NCBI GenBank assembly: GCA_947372465.1
Contig: CANBTT010000005.1
Location: 1-64,000, forward strand
DNA from: Burkholderiales bacterium
Lineage (GTDB): Bacteria > Pseudomonadota > Gammaproteobacteria > Burkholderiales > Burkholderiaceae_C
DNA length: 64,000 bases
Reading direction: 5' to 3'
Every line of letters starts with the position of its first letter. The first letter of the stretch is position 1. Positions 7,322-16,536 of the stretch are shown piece after piece. The position numbers were made by a program, and so were the translations under genes. Under the pieces are notes generated by a model. It saw only the letters and a list, made by a program, of their open reading frames with translations, ran no database searches and was not told where the DNA came from.

Positions 7322-8685
7322 GTGGTTCCAGTCGCTGAGTCTTTCAAAACAATGCCTTGATCAAGAAGGGCTTTTCGGATGTCATCGGCCAACACAAAAT
7401 TCTTGTCTTTTTTGGCCTGTGCGCGGGCCGCGATTTGTTGCTCGATCTCTTGCTCACCCAGTGTCGCTCCCGCTTTTAAAAATGCGCTGGGCGAGGATTC
7501 CAAGAGCCCCAAACAAGCGCCCAAAGCCTTGAGCAAACCCGACAAATGGGCATCTTTTGATTTGTTGACCTCTCCAGCCAAATCAAACAAAACTGACACC
7601 GCCTCGGGCGTGGCAAAGTCCTCGTCCATGGCTTGCTTGAAACGCTGGGCATGGGCATTGGACCAGTCAATCTGCGAAATTAAAATTTCTGATGGAGGGA
7701 CCGTTTGAAGGGTCGTGTACAAACGCTTTAAAGAAGCGCGAGCGTCGTTCAAATGCACATCGCTGTAGTTCAAAGGACTCCTGTAATGGCTCCTCACCAC
7801 AAAGAAGCGCAAGGTCTCCGCGTCAAAGACCTCCAAGACCTCACGGATGGTAAAGAAGTTGCCCAAACTTTTGGACATTTTCTCATTGTCCACATTGACA
7901 AAACCATTGTGCATCCAGTAATGGGCCAATGCTTGTCCGCTGGCACCCTCACTTTGCGCAATCTCATTTTCATGGTGAGGAAACTGAAGATCTGCCCCAC
8001 CCCCATGCACATCAAAGGTTTGACCGAGCAAGGCGCAACTCATGGCAGAACACTCGATGTGCCAACCAGGGCGTCCCAGACCAAAAGGGGCTGGCCATTT
8101 GGCATCTTGGGGCTCACTCTCTTTGGCCCCTTTCCACAAAACAAAATCCAAAGGATCCTCTTTGCCATCGAGCACAGCAACTCTTTCTCCAGCATGCAAT
8201 TCATCCAAAGATTTTCCCGAAAGTTTCCCATAGCCTTTGAAGCGTCGCACAGAAAAATTCACATCCTGTGCCGCTTGATAAGCCAAGCCTTTGTCTAGTA
8301 AAGTTTCTATCAAACTCACCATTTGCGGGACATAGTCCGTCGCCCTTGGCTGGGCATTGGGCGCTTGAACATTGAGCCTCTTTGAGTCTTCTTGCAAGGC
8401 AAGAATCATTCGATCCGTCAAAGAGCGAATGCTCTCACCATTTTCTATCGAACGACGAATGATCTTGTCGTCAATGTCGGTGATGTTGCGAACAAAATTG
8501 ACCTGGTAGCCCAAGACCTTGAACCAACGCTGAACGAGATCAAACGCAATCATGGAGCGCGCGTGTCCTATGTGACAAAAGTCATAGACCGTCATGCCAC
8601 AGACATACATGCTGACATGACCGTCTCGAATGGGCACAAATTGCTCAAGCGCTTTAGACAGGGTGTTGAAGATTCGAAGTGACAT
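7303..8685 (-). CDS. cysS: Cysteinyl-tRNA synthetase
   Basis: Class I aminoacyl-tRNA synthetase that charges tRNA-Cys. At 460 residues it has the usual length. The zinc ligand Cys29 lies in [18 protein letters not shown], and the HIGH signature is at 38-41. Zinc and active-site residues also appear in [13 protein letters not shown] and [10 protein letters not shown], and the ATP loop is KMSKSLGNF. The DALR-type helical anticodon region follows. It is the first gene of the leftward glycosylase-accA-tilS-lysC run; the region to the right of its start (8686-8971) must hold divergent promoters for it and for the TPR gene. Confidence 0.98.
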   Translation of the reverse strand: MSLRIFNTLSKALEQFVPIRDGHVSMYVCGMTVYDFCHIGHARSMIAFDLVQRWFKVLGYQVNFVRNITDIDDKIIRRSIENGESIRSLTDRMILALQEDSKRLNVQAPNAQPRATDYVPQMVSLIETLLDKGLAYQAAQDVNFSVRRFKGYGKLSGKSLDELHAGERVAVLDGKEDPLDFVLWKGAKESEPQDAKWPAPFGLGRPGWHIECSAMSCALLGQTFDVHGGGADLQFPHHENEIAQSEGASGQALAHYWMHNGFVNVDNEKMSKSLGNFFTIREVLEVFDAETLRFFVVRSHYRSPLNYSDVHLNDARASLKRLYTTLQTVPPSEILISQIDWSNAHAQRFKQAMDEDFATPEAVSVLFDLAGEVNKSKDAHLSGLLKALGACLGLLESSPSAFLKAGATLGEQEIEQQIAARAQAKKDKNFVLADDIRKALLDQGIVLKDSATGTTWEQVH

Positions 8686-8971
8686 GGGGTTTTAAAGTGA
8701 TTTAAAAAACAGCGCAATGCATACAAAATACCAGCACGCGACAAAGCGCAAGGGATGGATTGGCGCGAATTGCAACAACATCAACGCACAATTCGCTGCA
8801 TCAACACCAGTTCAAAGGGGCTTTGTTACACTGTGCGTACTCTAAAGGGTGCCAAAAGTTCTGCTCGACCATCCACAAGGCTTCATTCATTCGGGCTGCG
8901 GCCCTTGTGTGTCAAACCCCTAGCACCCAATTAATACAAATGGATGCAAAAAGATCTTTTTGACTTCATTT

Positions 8972-9592
8972 ATGATACAGCTCATGTATTTTACGTCTTC
9001 TTTAATTTTTTTGACCAAGGGCTTGCATATCAACGCATCTTTTTTGAATTTTCTGCGCCACTTGCAAAAACATGGGCTGCTCCTCACAACGGGCCTTGTC
9101 TTGCAACTCTGCTTGGTCACGCCGTGTTTGGCCGATCCCCACGAAAATGTGCTCAAACTGCTCAAACAAGACTTGTCTGAGCAAGCCTTTGTCATGGTGA
9201 GCCAATACCTTCAAGACCACCCCCAAGACCCGCAAATGCGGTTTTGGTTGGGCAACCTGTGGGTTAAAAAGGGGGAGAAAAAAAAAGCTGCAGACATCTT
9301 TCTGCGTTTGACACAAGACTGCCCTGAACTCAGTGAGCCCTACAACAATCTAGGTATTTTGCAGTTTGAGGCGGGAGATTACCATGCGGCCAAAGCCTCG
9401 TTTGAGTCCGCACTCAAAGTACAACCTGATTTTGCACTTGCCGTAGAAAATTTGGCCGACACCTATTTGCTGCTCTCGCGCTCAAGCCTTGAACACGCCA
9501 GCGCTTTGGATCCCAAATCAAAGTCCGCCAAGTACAAGCTAGAATTGATCAACCATGCGCTGCTTGATTGGAGTCAAAAACAAAGCAAATAG
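8972..9592 (+). CDS. TPR-repeat protein with signal peptide
   Basis: Predicted exported protein of about 206 residues. A hydrophobic export signal ends near LVTPCLADPHE. Two or three tetratricopeptide repeats follow, clearest in EPYNNLGILQFEAGDYHAAK and the next unit FESALKVQPDFALAVENLAD; TPRs mediate protein contacts. It resembles the TPR protein that sits between cysS and the periplasmic cyclophilin gene in many Comamonadaceae, so a periplasmic or envelope role is inferred. The start is uncertain: no good ribosome site precedes ATG 8972, a TTG lies at 8960, and an internal start closer to the signal peptide would give a more typical export signal. Confidence 0.75.
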   Translation: MIQLMYFTSSLIFLTKGLHINASFLNFLRHLQKHGLLLTTGLVLQLCLVTPCLADPHENVLKLLKQDLSEQAFVMVSQYLQDHPQDPQMRFWLGNLWVKKGEKKKAADIFLRLTQDCPELSEPYNNLGILQFEAGDYHAAKASFESALKVQPDFALAVENLADTYLLLSRSSLEHASALDPKSKSAKYKLELINHALLDWSQKQSK

Positions 9593-9663
9593 CTGCGTTT
9601 TCCTTCAAAAGCCTGCGCCAAGCATCCCTTTGGTTTTACCACCTCTTAATAAACCTCTTCATC

Positions 9664-10368
9664 ATGTTGTTGACCACCCCCAAGTCCCTAGTTCACGTTT
9701 TGCACGCACTTGTCGCTTGCATTGCGCTCAATTGCACCGTCCTTTCAGCTCAAACGCTCCCAAAGAGCGACAACCCTCGGGTCAAGATTTCAACCAATTT
9801 GGGCGATATCGTTTTGGAGTTGTACCCTGATAAGGCGCCAAAAACAGTGGCCAATTTTCTACAATATGTGAACGATCACCACTACGACGGCACCATTTTT
9901 CACCGAGTCATTGCCGGCTTCATGGTCCAAGGCGGCGGCTACACCAAAGTGTATGCAGAAAAACCCACCCGTGCGCCCGTGATTCACGAAGGCCAAGCGG
10001 CTTTGGCCAAAGGGGGCGATAAGAATGTCATTGGCACCGTTGCCATGGCCAGAACCTCTGAGCCCAATTCAGCCACCTCGCAGTTTTTCATCAACATCGC
10101 CGACAACGCCTTCTTGGACCCGACCCCTGTGCCCCCGGGCGACCCCGTTCCAAGCTTCACCTACAACGGCAAAACTTACACCAATGTTCCAAGAGCCAAT
10201 CTTGAAAACAACCCTAAACTTGTGGGCTATACCGTTTTTGGTAAAGTCATCTCTGGCATGGATGTCGTTGACAAAATAAAATCCATCCCCACCGGTGCTT
10301 CGGGCCCCTTTCCCAGTGACGTGCCTAAAACGACCGTCACCATTTCCTCAGCTTTAATCATCAAATAA
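9664..10368 (+). CDS. ppiA: Periplasmic peptidyl-prolyl isomerase (cyclophilin A type)
   Basis: Catalyses cis-trans isomerisation of proline peptide bonds during folding of exported proteins. With ATG 9664 the 234-residue protein begins with a clear Sec signal peptide, likely cut after VLSA near residue 29. Cyclophilin motifs follow: [35 protein letters not shown] and [12 protein letters not shown]. Compared with PpiB it carries an extra loop around [12 protein letters not shown], common in the secreted form of this group. Upstream in-frame starts inside the TPR gene were rejected because they would bury the signal peptide. Its stop lies 2 bp ahead of ppiB, so both share a transcript. Confidence 0.93.
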   Translation: MLLTTPKSLVHVLHALVACIALNCTVLSAQTLPKSDNPRVKISTNLGDIVLELYPDKAPKTVANFLQYVNDHHYDGTIFHRVIAGFMVQGGGYTKVYAEKPTRAPVIHEGQAALAKGGDKNVIGTVAMARTSEPNSATSQFFINIADNAFLDPTPVPPGDPVPSFTYNGKTYTNVPRANLENNPKLVGYTVFGKVISGMDVVDKIKSIPTGASGPFPSDVPKTTVTISSALIIK

Positions 10369-10370
10369 CC

Positions 10371-10883
10371 ATGACACAACCCACCGTTGAACTCCACATT
10401 GCCGAGCACGGCATCATCACCATCGAACTGGATGCAGAAAAAGCGCCATTGACTGTTGCCAACTTCATCAAAAATGTTGAAAGTGCACACTACGACAACA
10501 CCATCTTTCACCGCATCATTCCTGGCTTCATGATTCAAGGAGGCGGTTTTGCGCCGGGCATGAAGCAAAAGGAGACCAGTGACACGATTGACAACGAAGC
10601 GCAAAATGGTCTGAAAAATGATCACTACACAGTGGCCATGGCAAGAACCTCAGACCCTCACTCAGCAGGCGCTCAATTTTTCATCAATGTGTCTGACAAT
10701 GACTTCTTGAATCACACCTCCCCCACACCCTCAGGTTGGGGCTACGCGGTGTTTGGAAAAGTCATCAAAGGCCAAGACGTTGTGGACGCTTTGGGCAAAG
10801 TCAAAACCGCTCGCAAAGGCTTTCACGATGACGTCCCCAAAGAGGATGTCGTGCTTGAAAAAGCCGTGCTTGTTCAAGCCTAA
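10371..10883 (+). CDS. ppiB: Cytoplasmic peptidyl-prolyl isomerase (cyclophilin B type)
   Basis: Proline isomerase of 170 residues without a signal peptide, so it acts in the cytoplasm. It has the full cyclophilin set [35 protein letters not shown], the tryptophan in [16 protein letters not shown] and the final strand [10 protein letters not shown]. It begins 2 bp after ppiA and probably arose as its paralogue. The downstream gap of 121 bp before lpxH contains only a short possible open frame. A standard housekeeping gene. Confidence 0.96.
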   Translation: MTQPTVELHIAEHGIITIELDAEKAPLTVANFIKNVESAHYDNTIFHRIIPGFMIQGGGFAPGMKQKETSDTIDNEAQNGLKNDHYTVAMARTSDPHSAGAQFFINVSDNDFLNHTSPTPSGWGYAVFGKVIKGQDVVDALGKVKTARKGFHDDVPKEDVVLEKAVLVQA

Positions 10884-10909
10884 TTGACTTTTCCCCGCCT
10901 GCGCGCACC

Positions 10910-11008
10910 ATGACCGAGTCACCGCTTCAAGCCCTGACTGGGTCGCCACTTGGCTCGCAACGCATCCGACACAACAAAACGGTGCGGCTCAAGGATGGCG
11001 CTAGATGA
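10910..11008 (+). CDS. Possible 32-residue leader ORF ahead of lpxH
   Basis: An ATG at 10910 opens a frame of 32 codons whose TGA overlaps the lpxH ATG as ATGA. The geometry would allow translational coupling. There is no clear ribosome site before it and the product resembles nothing I know, so it may be chance. Confidence 0.2.
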   Translation: MTESPLQALTGSPLGSQRIRHNKTVRLKDGAR

Positions 11009-11787
11009 GTGCGCGTGATGCTCAACCGAGCGAGCACATCGAGGGCCCTGCATGGTCCTGTGTGGACTTCATCTCTGACATCCATTTGGGCCCCACATCA
11101 AAGCCTTTGGCGCTGTCTTTGAAAAATTACCTCTTGCACACCCCTGCTCAGGCCGTGTTCATTTTGGGAGATTTGCTGGAAGTTTGGATTGGTGACGATT
11201 GCTTGGAGCAGACGCACTTTGAGATCGAACGCGCGTGTGTGCAAATGCTCAAGCAAGCAAGCCTAGAGCGCTCGATCTTCTTCATGCCAGGCAACCGCGA
11301 CTTTCTTGTTGGCGCTCGCTTCTTGCAAGAAAGTGGCATGCACCCGCTCAGCGACCCGTGCATCCTTCAAACCCAGGGGCAACGCTTCTTGTTGAGCCAT
11401 GGAGATGCGCTTTGCACTGGGGATTTGGATTACCAAGTGTTCAGACAAGAGGTCAGGCGCAAGGCTTGGAGAGATGCCTTTTTAGCACGGCCTTTGGATG
11501 AGCGCTTGGCAATGGCAAAAAAAATGCGAGAGCAAAGTCAACTCAAGCAGTCTCACCAAGGAGAGATTGCCTACGCGGAACTCGACACACAAGCCTGCCT
11601 TGACTGGCTTGAGCGAAGCGACTGTGAGTTGCTGATCCACGGGCACACACATCGCCCCATGAGGCACGCGTTGAGCAAGGCGCGTGCGCGCGAGGTCTTG
11701 AGTGATTGGGACGCAGATGCAATCCCGCCTAGAAGGCAAGTGCTCCGACTCCAGGATGGGCTGCTTAAGCGACTTGAGGTTTTGTAG
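11005..11787 (+). CDS. lpxH: UDP-2,3-diacylglucosamine diphosphatase
   Basis: Cleaves UDP-2,3-diacylglucosamine to lipid X and UMP in lipid A synthesis, at the inner face of the cytoplasmic membrane. The 260-residue protein has the metallophosphoesterase motifs in order: DFISDIHLG, GDLLEVWIGDD, PGNRDFLVG, LLSHGDALCTGDLDYQVFR and IHGHTHRP, which supply the metal ligands. The N-terminal ~20 residues precede the first strand and are variable in the family. AAGGA lies about 11 bases before the start. It converges with the DUF349 gene, with 35 bp between their stops. The presence of lpxH confirms a lipid A-producing Gram-negative cell. Confidence 0.96.
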   Translation: MSARDAQPSEHIEGPAWSCVDFISDIHLGPTSKPLALSLKNYLLHTPAQAVFILGDLLEVWIGDDCLEQTHFEIERACVQMLKQASLERSIFFMPGNRDFLVGARFLQESGMHPLSDPCILQTQGQRFLLSHGDALCTGDLDYQVFRQEVRRKAWRDAFLARPLDERLAMAKKMREQSQLKQSHQGEIAYAELDTQACLDWLERSDCELLIHGHTHRPMRHALSKARAREVLSDWDADAIPPRRQVLRLQDGLLKRLEVL

Positions 11788-11822
11788 GCCCTTCCAAGTC
11801 GGACAGCGTCAAGACAGCCCTT

Positions 11823-14800
11823 TTATTTTTTCATCAATACTTTTAAAACGGTTTGCAAACGCTGGGCGCGCTCCAATGAATAGGGCGCACTCAAGACCTT
11901 GGCCACATCCTGTGTCCACGTCTGCAGTGGCGTTGGATCATTGCGCTTGGTCAACAGTTGCAATTGAAGGGCACGCCGATCGTTGAGGTGCTCAGCAGGT
12001 GTGGGTTGTTCGGCCGCCATCTCAAGCCTGAGCAATGAGGTTTTGATTTGAGCAGCATCCATGGATGCGTCCGTTTTAATGGCCTGAACCATGGCGACGC
12101 GATCGCTGGCTTGCACCCGTTGACCCAACTCTTTTAAAGCGGGGACACGCTCGCCGTCACGCATCTCCCATGCACCGAGCAACTGCGTCAAAGACTCGCC
12201 ATGCGCCATGGCAGACAACTTTTTAAGTGCAAACTGTGCTTGTTCAAATGCATGGCGTTGGGCTCTGTACGCTTGGTCTCCCAAACGAGGGCCTTGAGGC
12301 GCATCAAAAGAGGTCTTGTTTCTGCTCTCAAACCCCGGTTTTTTATTGCGATCAAATGGCTCAGATCGACCTTTGTCCCTGGGTTTGGCACCGCGTGCAT
12401 CTTTGAACCCCCCTGCACTGGGTGTCTCTTTCTTTTGTCCTGGTCGATCATCGCCTCGAACGGCGATCACGGGCTTGGGCGCCGACTTGGGGACTGGCAC
12501 TTTTTGCGGGGCCACTTGCTCCATGCCTTGATCAGCCTCTTGCGCAAGCGCTTCGGGGGCCTCAGAGGATGAAGTCGGCGCTTGAGGCTCACTGGGTGCA
12601 GCATCGGCAAGGGCTTCGGTCTCTTGATCGCTTGCGGGCACCACGACCAAAGGTTCTTGGCTCTTGGGCGCCTCACTGACTGGGACATCCTTTGAGCCCG
12701 TGGCCTCCTCGAGCTTGGGTGACACGCTGGGCGTCCACTCACCTCGCATCAATTTGTCCAAAGCTTGCATACTCGTTCGGATGGATTGCGCATCTTGCGC
12801 TGCCACCGCGGCGTCCAAGGCCTTGGATGCGGCAATCACCGCCGAATCGTAGGCACTGACTGCGGCCATGGACTGTTCACGTTGCTTGGTTTTGCGGGCA
12901 AAGGCCTCATCAATGGGTTGCCTGAAGGCATCCCATAACTTTTGCTCTTGTTTGCGATCCAACAAAACGGATTGAGACTCTTGTTGCCAACGCTGCTGCA
13001 ATTGTTTAACTGCATCAATTCTCAATTGAGTTTCACCACCCAGTTGTTTGGCTTCCTCAATCAAGCTCATGCGTTGTTGAACACTTCTTTCTTGAACCAC
13101 TTCAAGCGGGGCATGCGCTTGCTTCATGGCCTCTTTCCACAAAGCCTGAAGCTCCATAAAAACCTTCTCACTCACGTGACCGCTGTCACGCCAGCGGTCT
13201 GAGAATTGATGCAACTGCCTCACCACGGCCTTCCAATCAGGGCCCTGGGCGCTGGTTTGCGTCCACGCCTTCAACTCTTCAATCATGGCCAAACGTTGCG
13301 CCTTGTTTTCAGCGCTCTCGAGCTTGACCTTTTCAAGCCAAACTTCCACGACTTTGTGGGCTCGGTTACAGGCCTGATCAAAGCGCTTCCAAAGCGCATG
13401 ATTGGGCAATCCGCCTTGATCGACAAGCTTCCACTGCTCTCTTAAATCGCGCAGCGTTTCTTGCATTTTTCTCCCGCCCATGACGGGCACCCAAGTCGTC
13501 TCTTGGGGCTTGTGAACGAGGATTTCTTTCTCAGGCTCTGCGTGCACTTGTGGGCCCATGTCCTGAGACACCTCAGGGGCCAAGGTCTCTTGAAGGGGTG
13601 CTGGCGCCAACTCCGCAGGCGTTGGGGATGGAGCGATCTCCTCATTGGGCGTTGGCTCTGGCAATTGAGCCACTTCGTTCAATGCGGCCTGGGTTTGTGG
13701 CGCGGGTACTTGGATTTTCTTTTTGTTCTCTGCCTTGGTGACCTTGGTGACGTGCTGATTTCTATCGCCTTTAAGAGCCACCTTTTTGAACAAACTCTCT
13801 GCCTTTTGGACCAACTCTTGACGCAGTTGATCGGCCCGCCACTTTTGCCACCCCTCCAGTTCGCTGGCAGCAGACAGCGCGGCTTGTGCTTTGTGCTCCA
13901 ATTTTTCGTCAATCAAACGGGCCTTGTCTTTCAGAATGGACCTCAGGTTTTGGGCCGCACTGGCACTTGCTTTGCCGTGACCTTCCGCCATTTCACCTTC
14001 AAGCACTTTGAGCACCGCCTCTACCGCTTGGGTCGCTTGAGCTTTGAGCTCAGGATCCACTTTGGGTTTGTGACTGGGCGCAGCGACTTGGGTCCCCATG
14101 CCTCTTTGAGCTTTGATCTCTTCAGCCCAGGCCGGAACTTGCGGCAAACTTGCCTCTTTAGATTCACTGGACAGTTGCGCTTGCGTCAACGCGTCGTTAA
14201 AAGCAGCCCACAGTGCTTGCATTTGCTGGCCACTGTTGGTCAAGGCGGGACCATGTTTGAGGTCCACGGACAACCAGTGATCATCTCCAAAAATTTGATC
14301 TCTCGCCACAACCCAAGCTTGCACATCTCTGGACAAGGTGTCCTTCAATTCAAAAGCCTCACGCCACGGCTTGGTCGACAGCACCTCTATTCTTTGGGCC
14401 ATCATGACAGCCGCTTCGCGCTGAACTTGTGCTCGGTGCTCCAAGTCCTCAACTTTTTTGATGCGATCAAAGAGTTGAACCTTCAAACTGGCCAAAGGCT
14501 CCTTTGACAAGGGCGCCCCTGCCTTGGCCGCGTCACGCTGCCAAGCCAACGCATCTGCGATATGGAACTTTTGTGCACTCAAGATCGATTGACCCTTGTC
14601 TTGCCAATCTTGGAGCAACTGCTCTTGAGACTTGACTCGCTTGAGCTCGTCGATTTTTTCGCGCATTTGCTTGGCAGCCCCCTTGTCGCGTGTGCTCATC
14701 TCTTTGTAGACCTCTTGAATCAGCTCAATTTCAGGGGCCGTGCTGAGCCAAGCTCGAATGCATTCACTTCGTTCTCCAGAGGTTGCGGCGCTAAAAGCCC

Positions 14801-14858
14801 CACCGGTGAATGCATCCAATTGTTCGTGGCTAAAAGGGTTGTCAGTGTGTTGGGTCAC
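11823..14858 (-). CDS. Large DUF349 coiled-coil protein
   Basis: A 1011-residue acidic-basic, highly charged protein that begins with GTG at 14858. The start and centre contain repeated helical units rich in Trp, Gln, Lys and Glu, such as WKLVDQGGLPNHALWKRFDQ and LIEEAKQLGGETQLRIDAVK, typical of DUF349. Between them lie proline/glutamate-rich spacers around residues 390-440 and 740-830, and a basic stretch near 830-860. No signal peptide or membrane segment is seen. Homologues sit beside lpxH in Burkholderiales. The biochemical role is unknown to me; long coiled coils suggest a scaffold or nucleic-acid binder, which is speculation. No good ribosome site precedes the GTG, and an intrinsic-terminator-like hairpin lies only 25-52 bp upstream. 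Confidence 0.85.
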   Translation of the reverse strand: MTQHTDNPFSHEQLDAFTGGAFSAATSGERSECIRAWLSTAPEIELIQEVYKEMSTRDKGAAKQMREKIDELKRVKSQEQLLQDWQDKGQSILSAQKFHIADALAWQRDAAKAGAPLSKEPLASLKVQLFDRIKKVEDLEHRAQVQREAAVMMAQRIEVLSTKPWREAFELKDTLSRDVQAWVVARDQIFGDDHWLSVDLKHGPALTNSGQQMQALWAAFNDALTQAQLSSESKEASLPQVPAWAEEIKAQRGMGTQVAAPSHKPKVDPELKAQATQAVEAVLKVLEGEMAEGHGKASASAAQNLRSILKDKARLIDEKLEHKAQAALSAASELEGWQKWRADQLRQELVQKAESLFKKVALKGDRNQHVTKVTKAENKKKIQVPAPQTQAALNEVAQLPEPTPNEEIAPSPTPAELAPAPLQETLAPEVSQDMGPQVHAEPEKEILVHKPQETTWVPVMGGRKMQETLRDLREQWKLVDQGGLPNHALWKRFDQACNRAHKVVEVWLEKVKLESAENKAQRLAMIEELKAWTQTSAQGPDWKAVVRQLHQFSDRWRDSGHVSEKVFMELQALWKEAMKQAHAPLEVVQERSVQQRMSLIEEAKQLGGETQLRIDAVKQLQQRWQQESQSVLLDRKQEQKLWDAFRQPIDEAFARKTKQREQSMAAVSAYDSAVIAASKALDAAVAAQDAQSIRTSMQALDKLMRGEWTPSVSPKLEEATGSKDVPVSEAPKSQEPLVVVPASDQETEALADAAPSEPQAPTSSSEAPEALAQEADQGMEQVAPQKVPVPKSAPKPVIAVRGDDRPGQKKETPSAGGFKDARGAKPRDKGRSEPFDRNKKPGFESRNKTSFDAPQGPRLGDQAYRAQRHAFEQAQFALKKLSAMAHGESLTQLLGAWEMRDGERVPALKELGQRVQASDRVAMVQAIKTDASMDAAQIKTSLLRLEMAAEQPTPAEHLNDRRALQLQLLTKRNDPTPLQTWTQDVAKVLSAPYSLERAQRLQTVLKVLMKK

Positions 14859-14882
14859 AGAAAAAAGCTCATGTAAATCATT

Positions 14883-14910
14883 AAAAAAAAGACGTGGCCC
14901 TAAAGGCCAC
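14883..14910 (-). terminator. Orphan intrinsic terminator or attenuator upstream of the DUF349 gene
   Basis: GTGGCC (14894-14899) and GGCCAC (14905-14910) form a stem with a five-base loop. Read leftward it is followed by GTC and eight T. It would stop a leftward transcript 25 bp before the DUF349 start codon, yet no recognised leftward gene lies to its right before 15448. It may end a small RNA or attenuate the DUF349 gene. Confidence 0.6.
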
Positions 14911-15447
14911 TGATCTCACTATGCGTATTGTGAACGAGATTGTCATTCATTTATGCGCAATTCAAAGGAACCCACGATCAAACTTTCAATCCGAGCCCAG
15001 CAAGAGGGCCACACAATGAAGCGCCCAAATGTGTAAAAAACTGCTGGCGCTTTCCCGCCTTGAACTTGGGCACTGGCAGCTTAAAGCGCAAACCAAAGCG
15101 CAGGAACACCATCGGCCCACAAGCCCTAGCCCCCCCTCTTGGCTGCCATCGCCTTGGGCTCAGCACCTTGCCATCCAAACATAAAATACCCATAAAGAAT
15201 TCTTTTTCTATATATAGTAATTCCAAATGACTACATATATTAATTCTCTACTTAATTATTTGATCAATAAGCCTTTAAAATACGCTCACAAGCACCATCT
15301 ACATGGTCAAGCACTTTATTTTTTATTTGAATGCTCGGCACCCGGGGCTACTTCTTACGGGATGCGTTTTTTTATTGAGCTGAAACATCCAACATCTTAT
15401 GAAGTTTCAGCGCCCTAGGTTCAGCCAATCACCAAGAGGAAAGTGTA
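14911..15447. other. Intergenic region without recognised gene
   Basis: About 540 bases between the divergent DUF349 and lytic transglycosylase genes. A leftward 82-codon frame at 14978-15226 ends 68 bp before the orphan terminator but resembles nothing I know. A rightward inverted repeat, GCTGAAAC (15379-15386) and GTTTCAGC (15404-15411), lies 37 bp before the transglycosylase start and could be an operator or an mRNA hairpin. The stretch 15180-15300 is AT-rich. Confidence 0.45.
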
Positions 15448-16269
15448 TTGAGTACGCTACAAAAGATCAATTTAAGTTTAAAGGTCATCGCGCAAGACGT
15501 TGCTGAAGGTTTTTTCTTCATCACCCACAGCAGCATGGCCTTTTTGGGCTTGAGTGTCTTTTTCTTGACCATGGTCTTGACCCTCAGACCCGAGTTGCGT
15601 GAAAGCGGTGAAATCAAGCTCATCAATTGGCTGCAAGAACGGCGAGCCGATGAGACGGGTTTGATGGGAGATGTTGATGCCGTGGACCGCGCCACAGCAA
15701 CCAATCCCTATCAATTGCCCAAGCAACAAGCCAATATCGCCTTTTGGCTCAGCAAGAAATACCACGTCGCACCCGAGCCCATTGGTGCCTTGGTCGAAGA
15801 GGCTTATGAATTGGGCGGGAAGAGCCAAATAGAGCCGACCCTGATCTTGGCCGTGATGGCCATCGAGTCGGGCTTCAATCCGTTTGCACAAAGTGGTGTG
15901 GGCGCGCAAGGACTCATGCAAGTCATGACGCGCATGCATTCTGAAAAATACGAGGGGTTTGGGGGTGATTTGGCTGCCTTTGACCCAGTCACCAACCTCA
16001 GAGTTGGTGTCAAAATCCTGAAAGACTTTATCCTCAGAGCAGGCAGCGTCGAGGGCGGCCTCAAACTTTATGTTGGCGACACGTCCAGCTCAGACGACAA
16101 GGCTTATTCTGCCAAAGTGTTGGCCGAACAAGCCAAACTCAACCAGGTTGCGCAAGGCATCAAGGTGCCCACCAGTTTGCCGCCCACTTTGAGCGCAGCG
16201 TCCTCAGGACTGGTGGAAAATTTATGGGAAAAAGCCCAAAAACTTGCCACTTTCAAGGATGAACCCTAG
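15448..16269 (+). CDS. Membrane-anchored lytic transglycosylase (SLT domain)
   Basis: Cleaves the glycan strand of peptidoglycan between MurNAc and GlcNAc, forming 1,6-anhydro ends. The 273-residue protein starts at TTG 15448, supported by AGAGGA seven bases upstream. One hydrophobic segment at about 30-46 anchors it, with the rest facing the periplasm. The SLT family 1 domain carries the catalytic Glu140 in AVMAIESGFNP, followed by GVGAQGLMQVM and the late LKLYVGD loop where many relatives have a YN/YNAG motif. It stands 267 bp ahead of glyA in the same direction. The missing canonical end motif makes activity likely rather than certain. Confidence 0.85.
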   Translation: MSTLQKINLSLKVIAQDVAEGFFFITHSSMAFLGLSVFFLTMVLTLRPELRESGEIKLINWLQERRADETGLMGDVDAVDRATATNPYQLPKQQANIAFWLSKKYHVAPEPIGALVEEAYELGGKSQIEPTLILAVMAIESGFNPFAQSGVGAQGLMQVMTRMHSEKYEGFGGDLAAFDPVTNLRVGVKILKDFILRAGSVEGGLKLYVGDTSSSDDKAYSAKVLAEQAKLNQVAQGIKVPTSLPPTLSAASSGLVENLWEKAQKLATFKDEP

Positions 16270-16509
16270 GAATCGAGCTAAACTACTCTTGTCTTGCAAC
16301 TGGCGATAGACGAGGTACTTGGACGCTGATGAGCGCACTTCGTTGACGTGGACATTGGGTGAAAGGCGATTGAATTTTCGCGCCTTGCTCACCGAGCAAC
16401 CACTGGGAAGCAAAGACCTTCACTTTTCGTGATGTTGAGCCGTTCGCCTGGGCAGAGTCCGCAACCTCTTTACGCTCTCATGAGCCTTTTGGAACGCGGG
16501 AAAAAAACC

Positions 16510-16522
16510 ATTCATCATGAAT
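16510..16522 (+). promoter_or_regulatory. Palindrome just upstream of glyA
   Basis: ATTCAT-C-ATGAAT is a perfect 6-bp inverted repeat 14 bp before the glyA ATG. It lies where a repressor or a translation-affecting hairpin could act. The rest of 16270-16536 shows no gene and no riboswitch I recognise. Confidence 0.25.
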
Positions 16523-16536
16523 AGGACTGCCACAAC

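Noticed and set aside
13461-14507. Long rightward open frame opposite the DUF349 gene
   Set aside because: It mirrors a strongly coding leftward gene, has no family resemblance and is explained by codon bias of the true gene.
14978-15226. Leftward 82-codon frame before the orphan terminator
   Set aside because: No family resemblance and no convincing ribosome site; kept only as part of the open question on this region.
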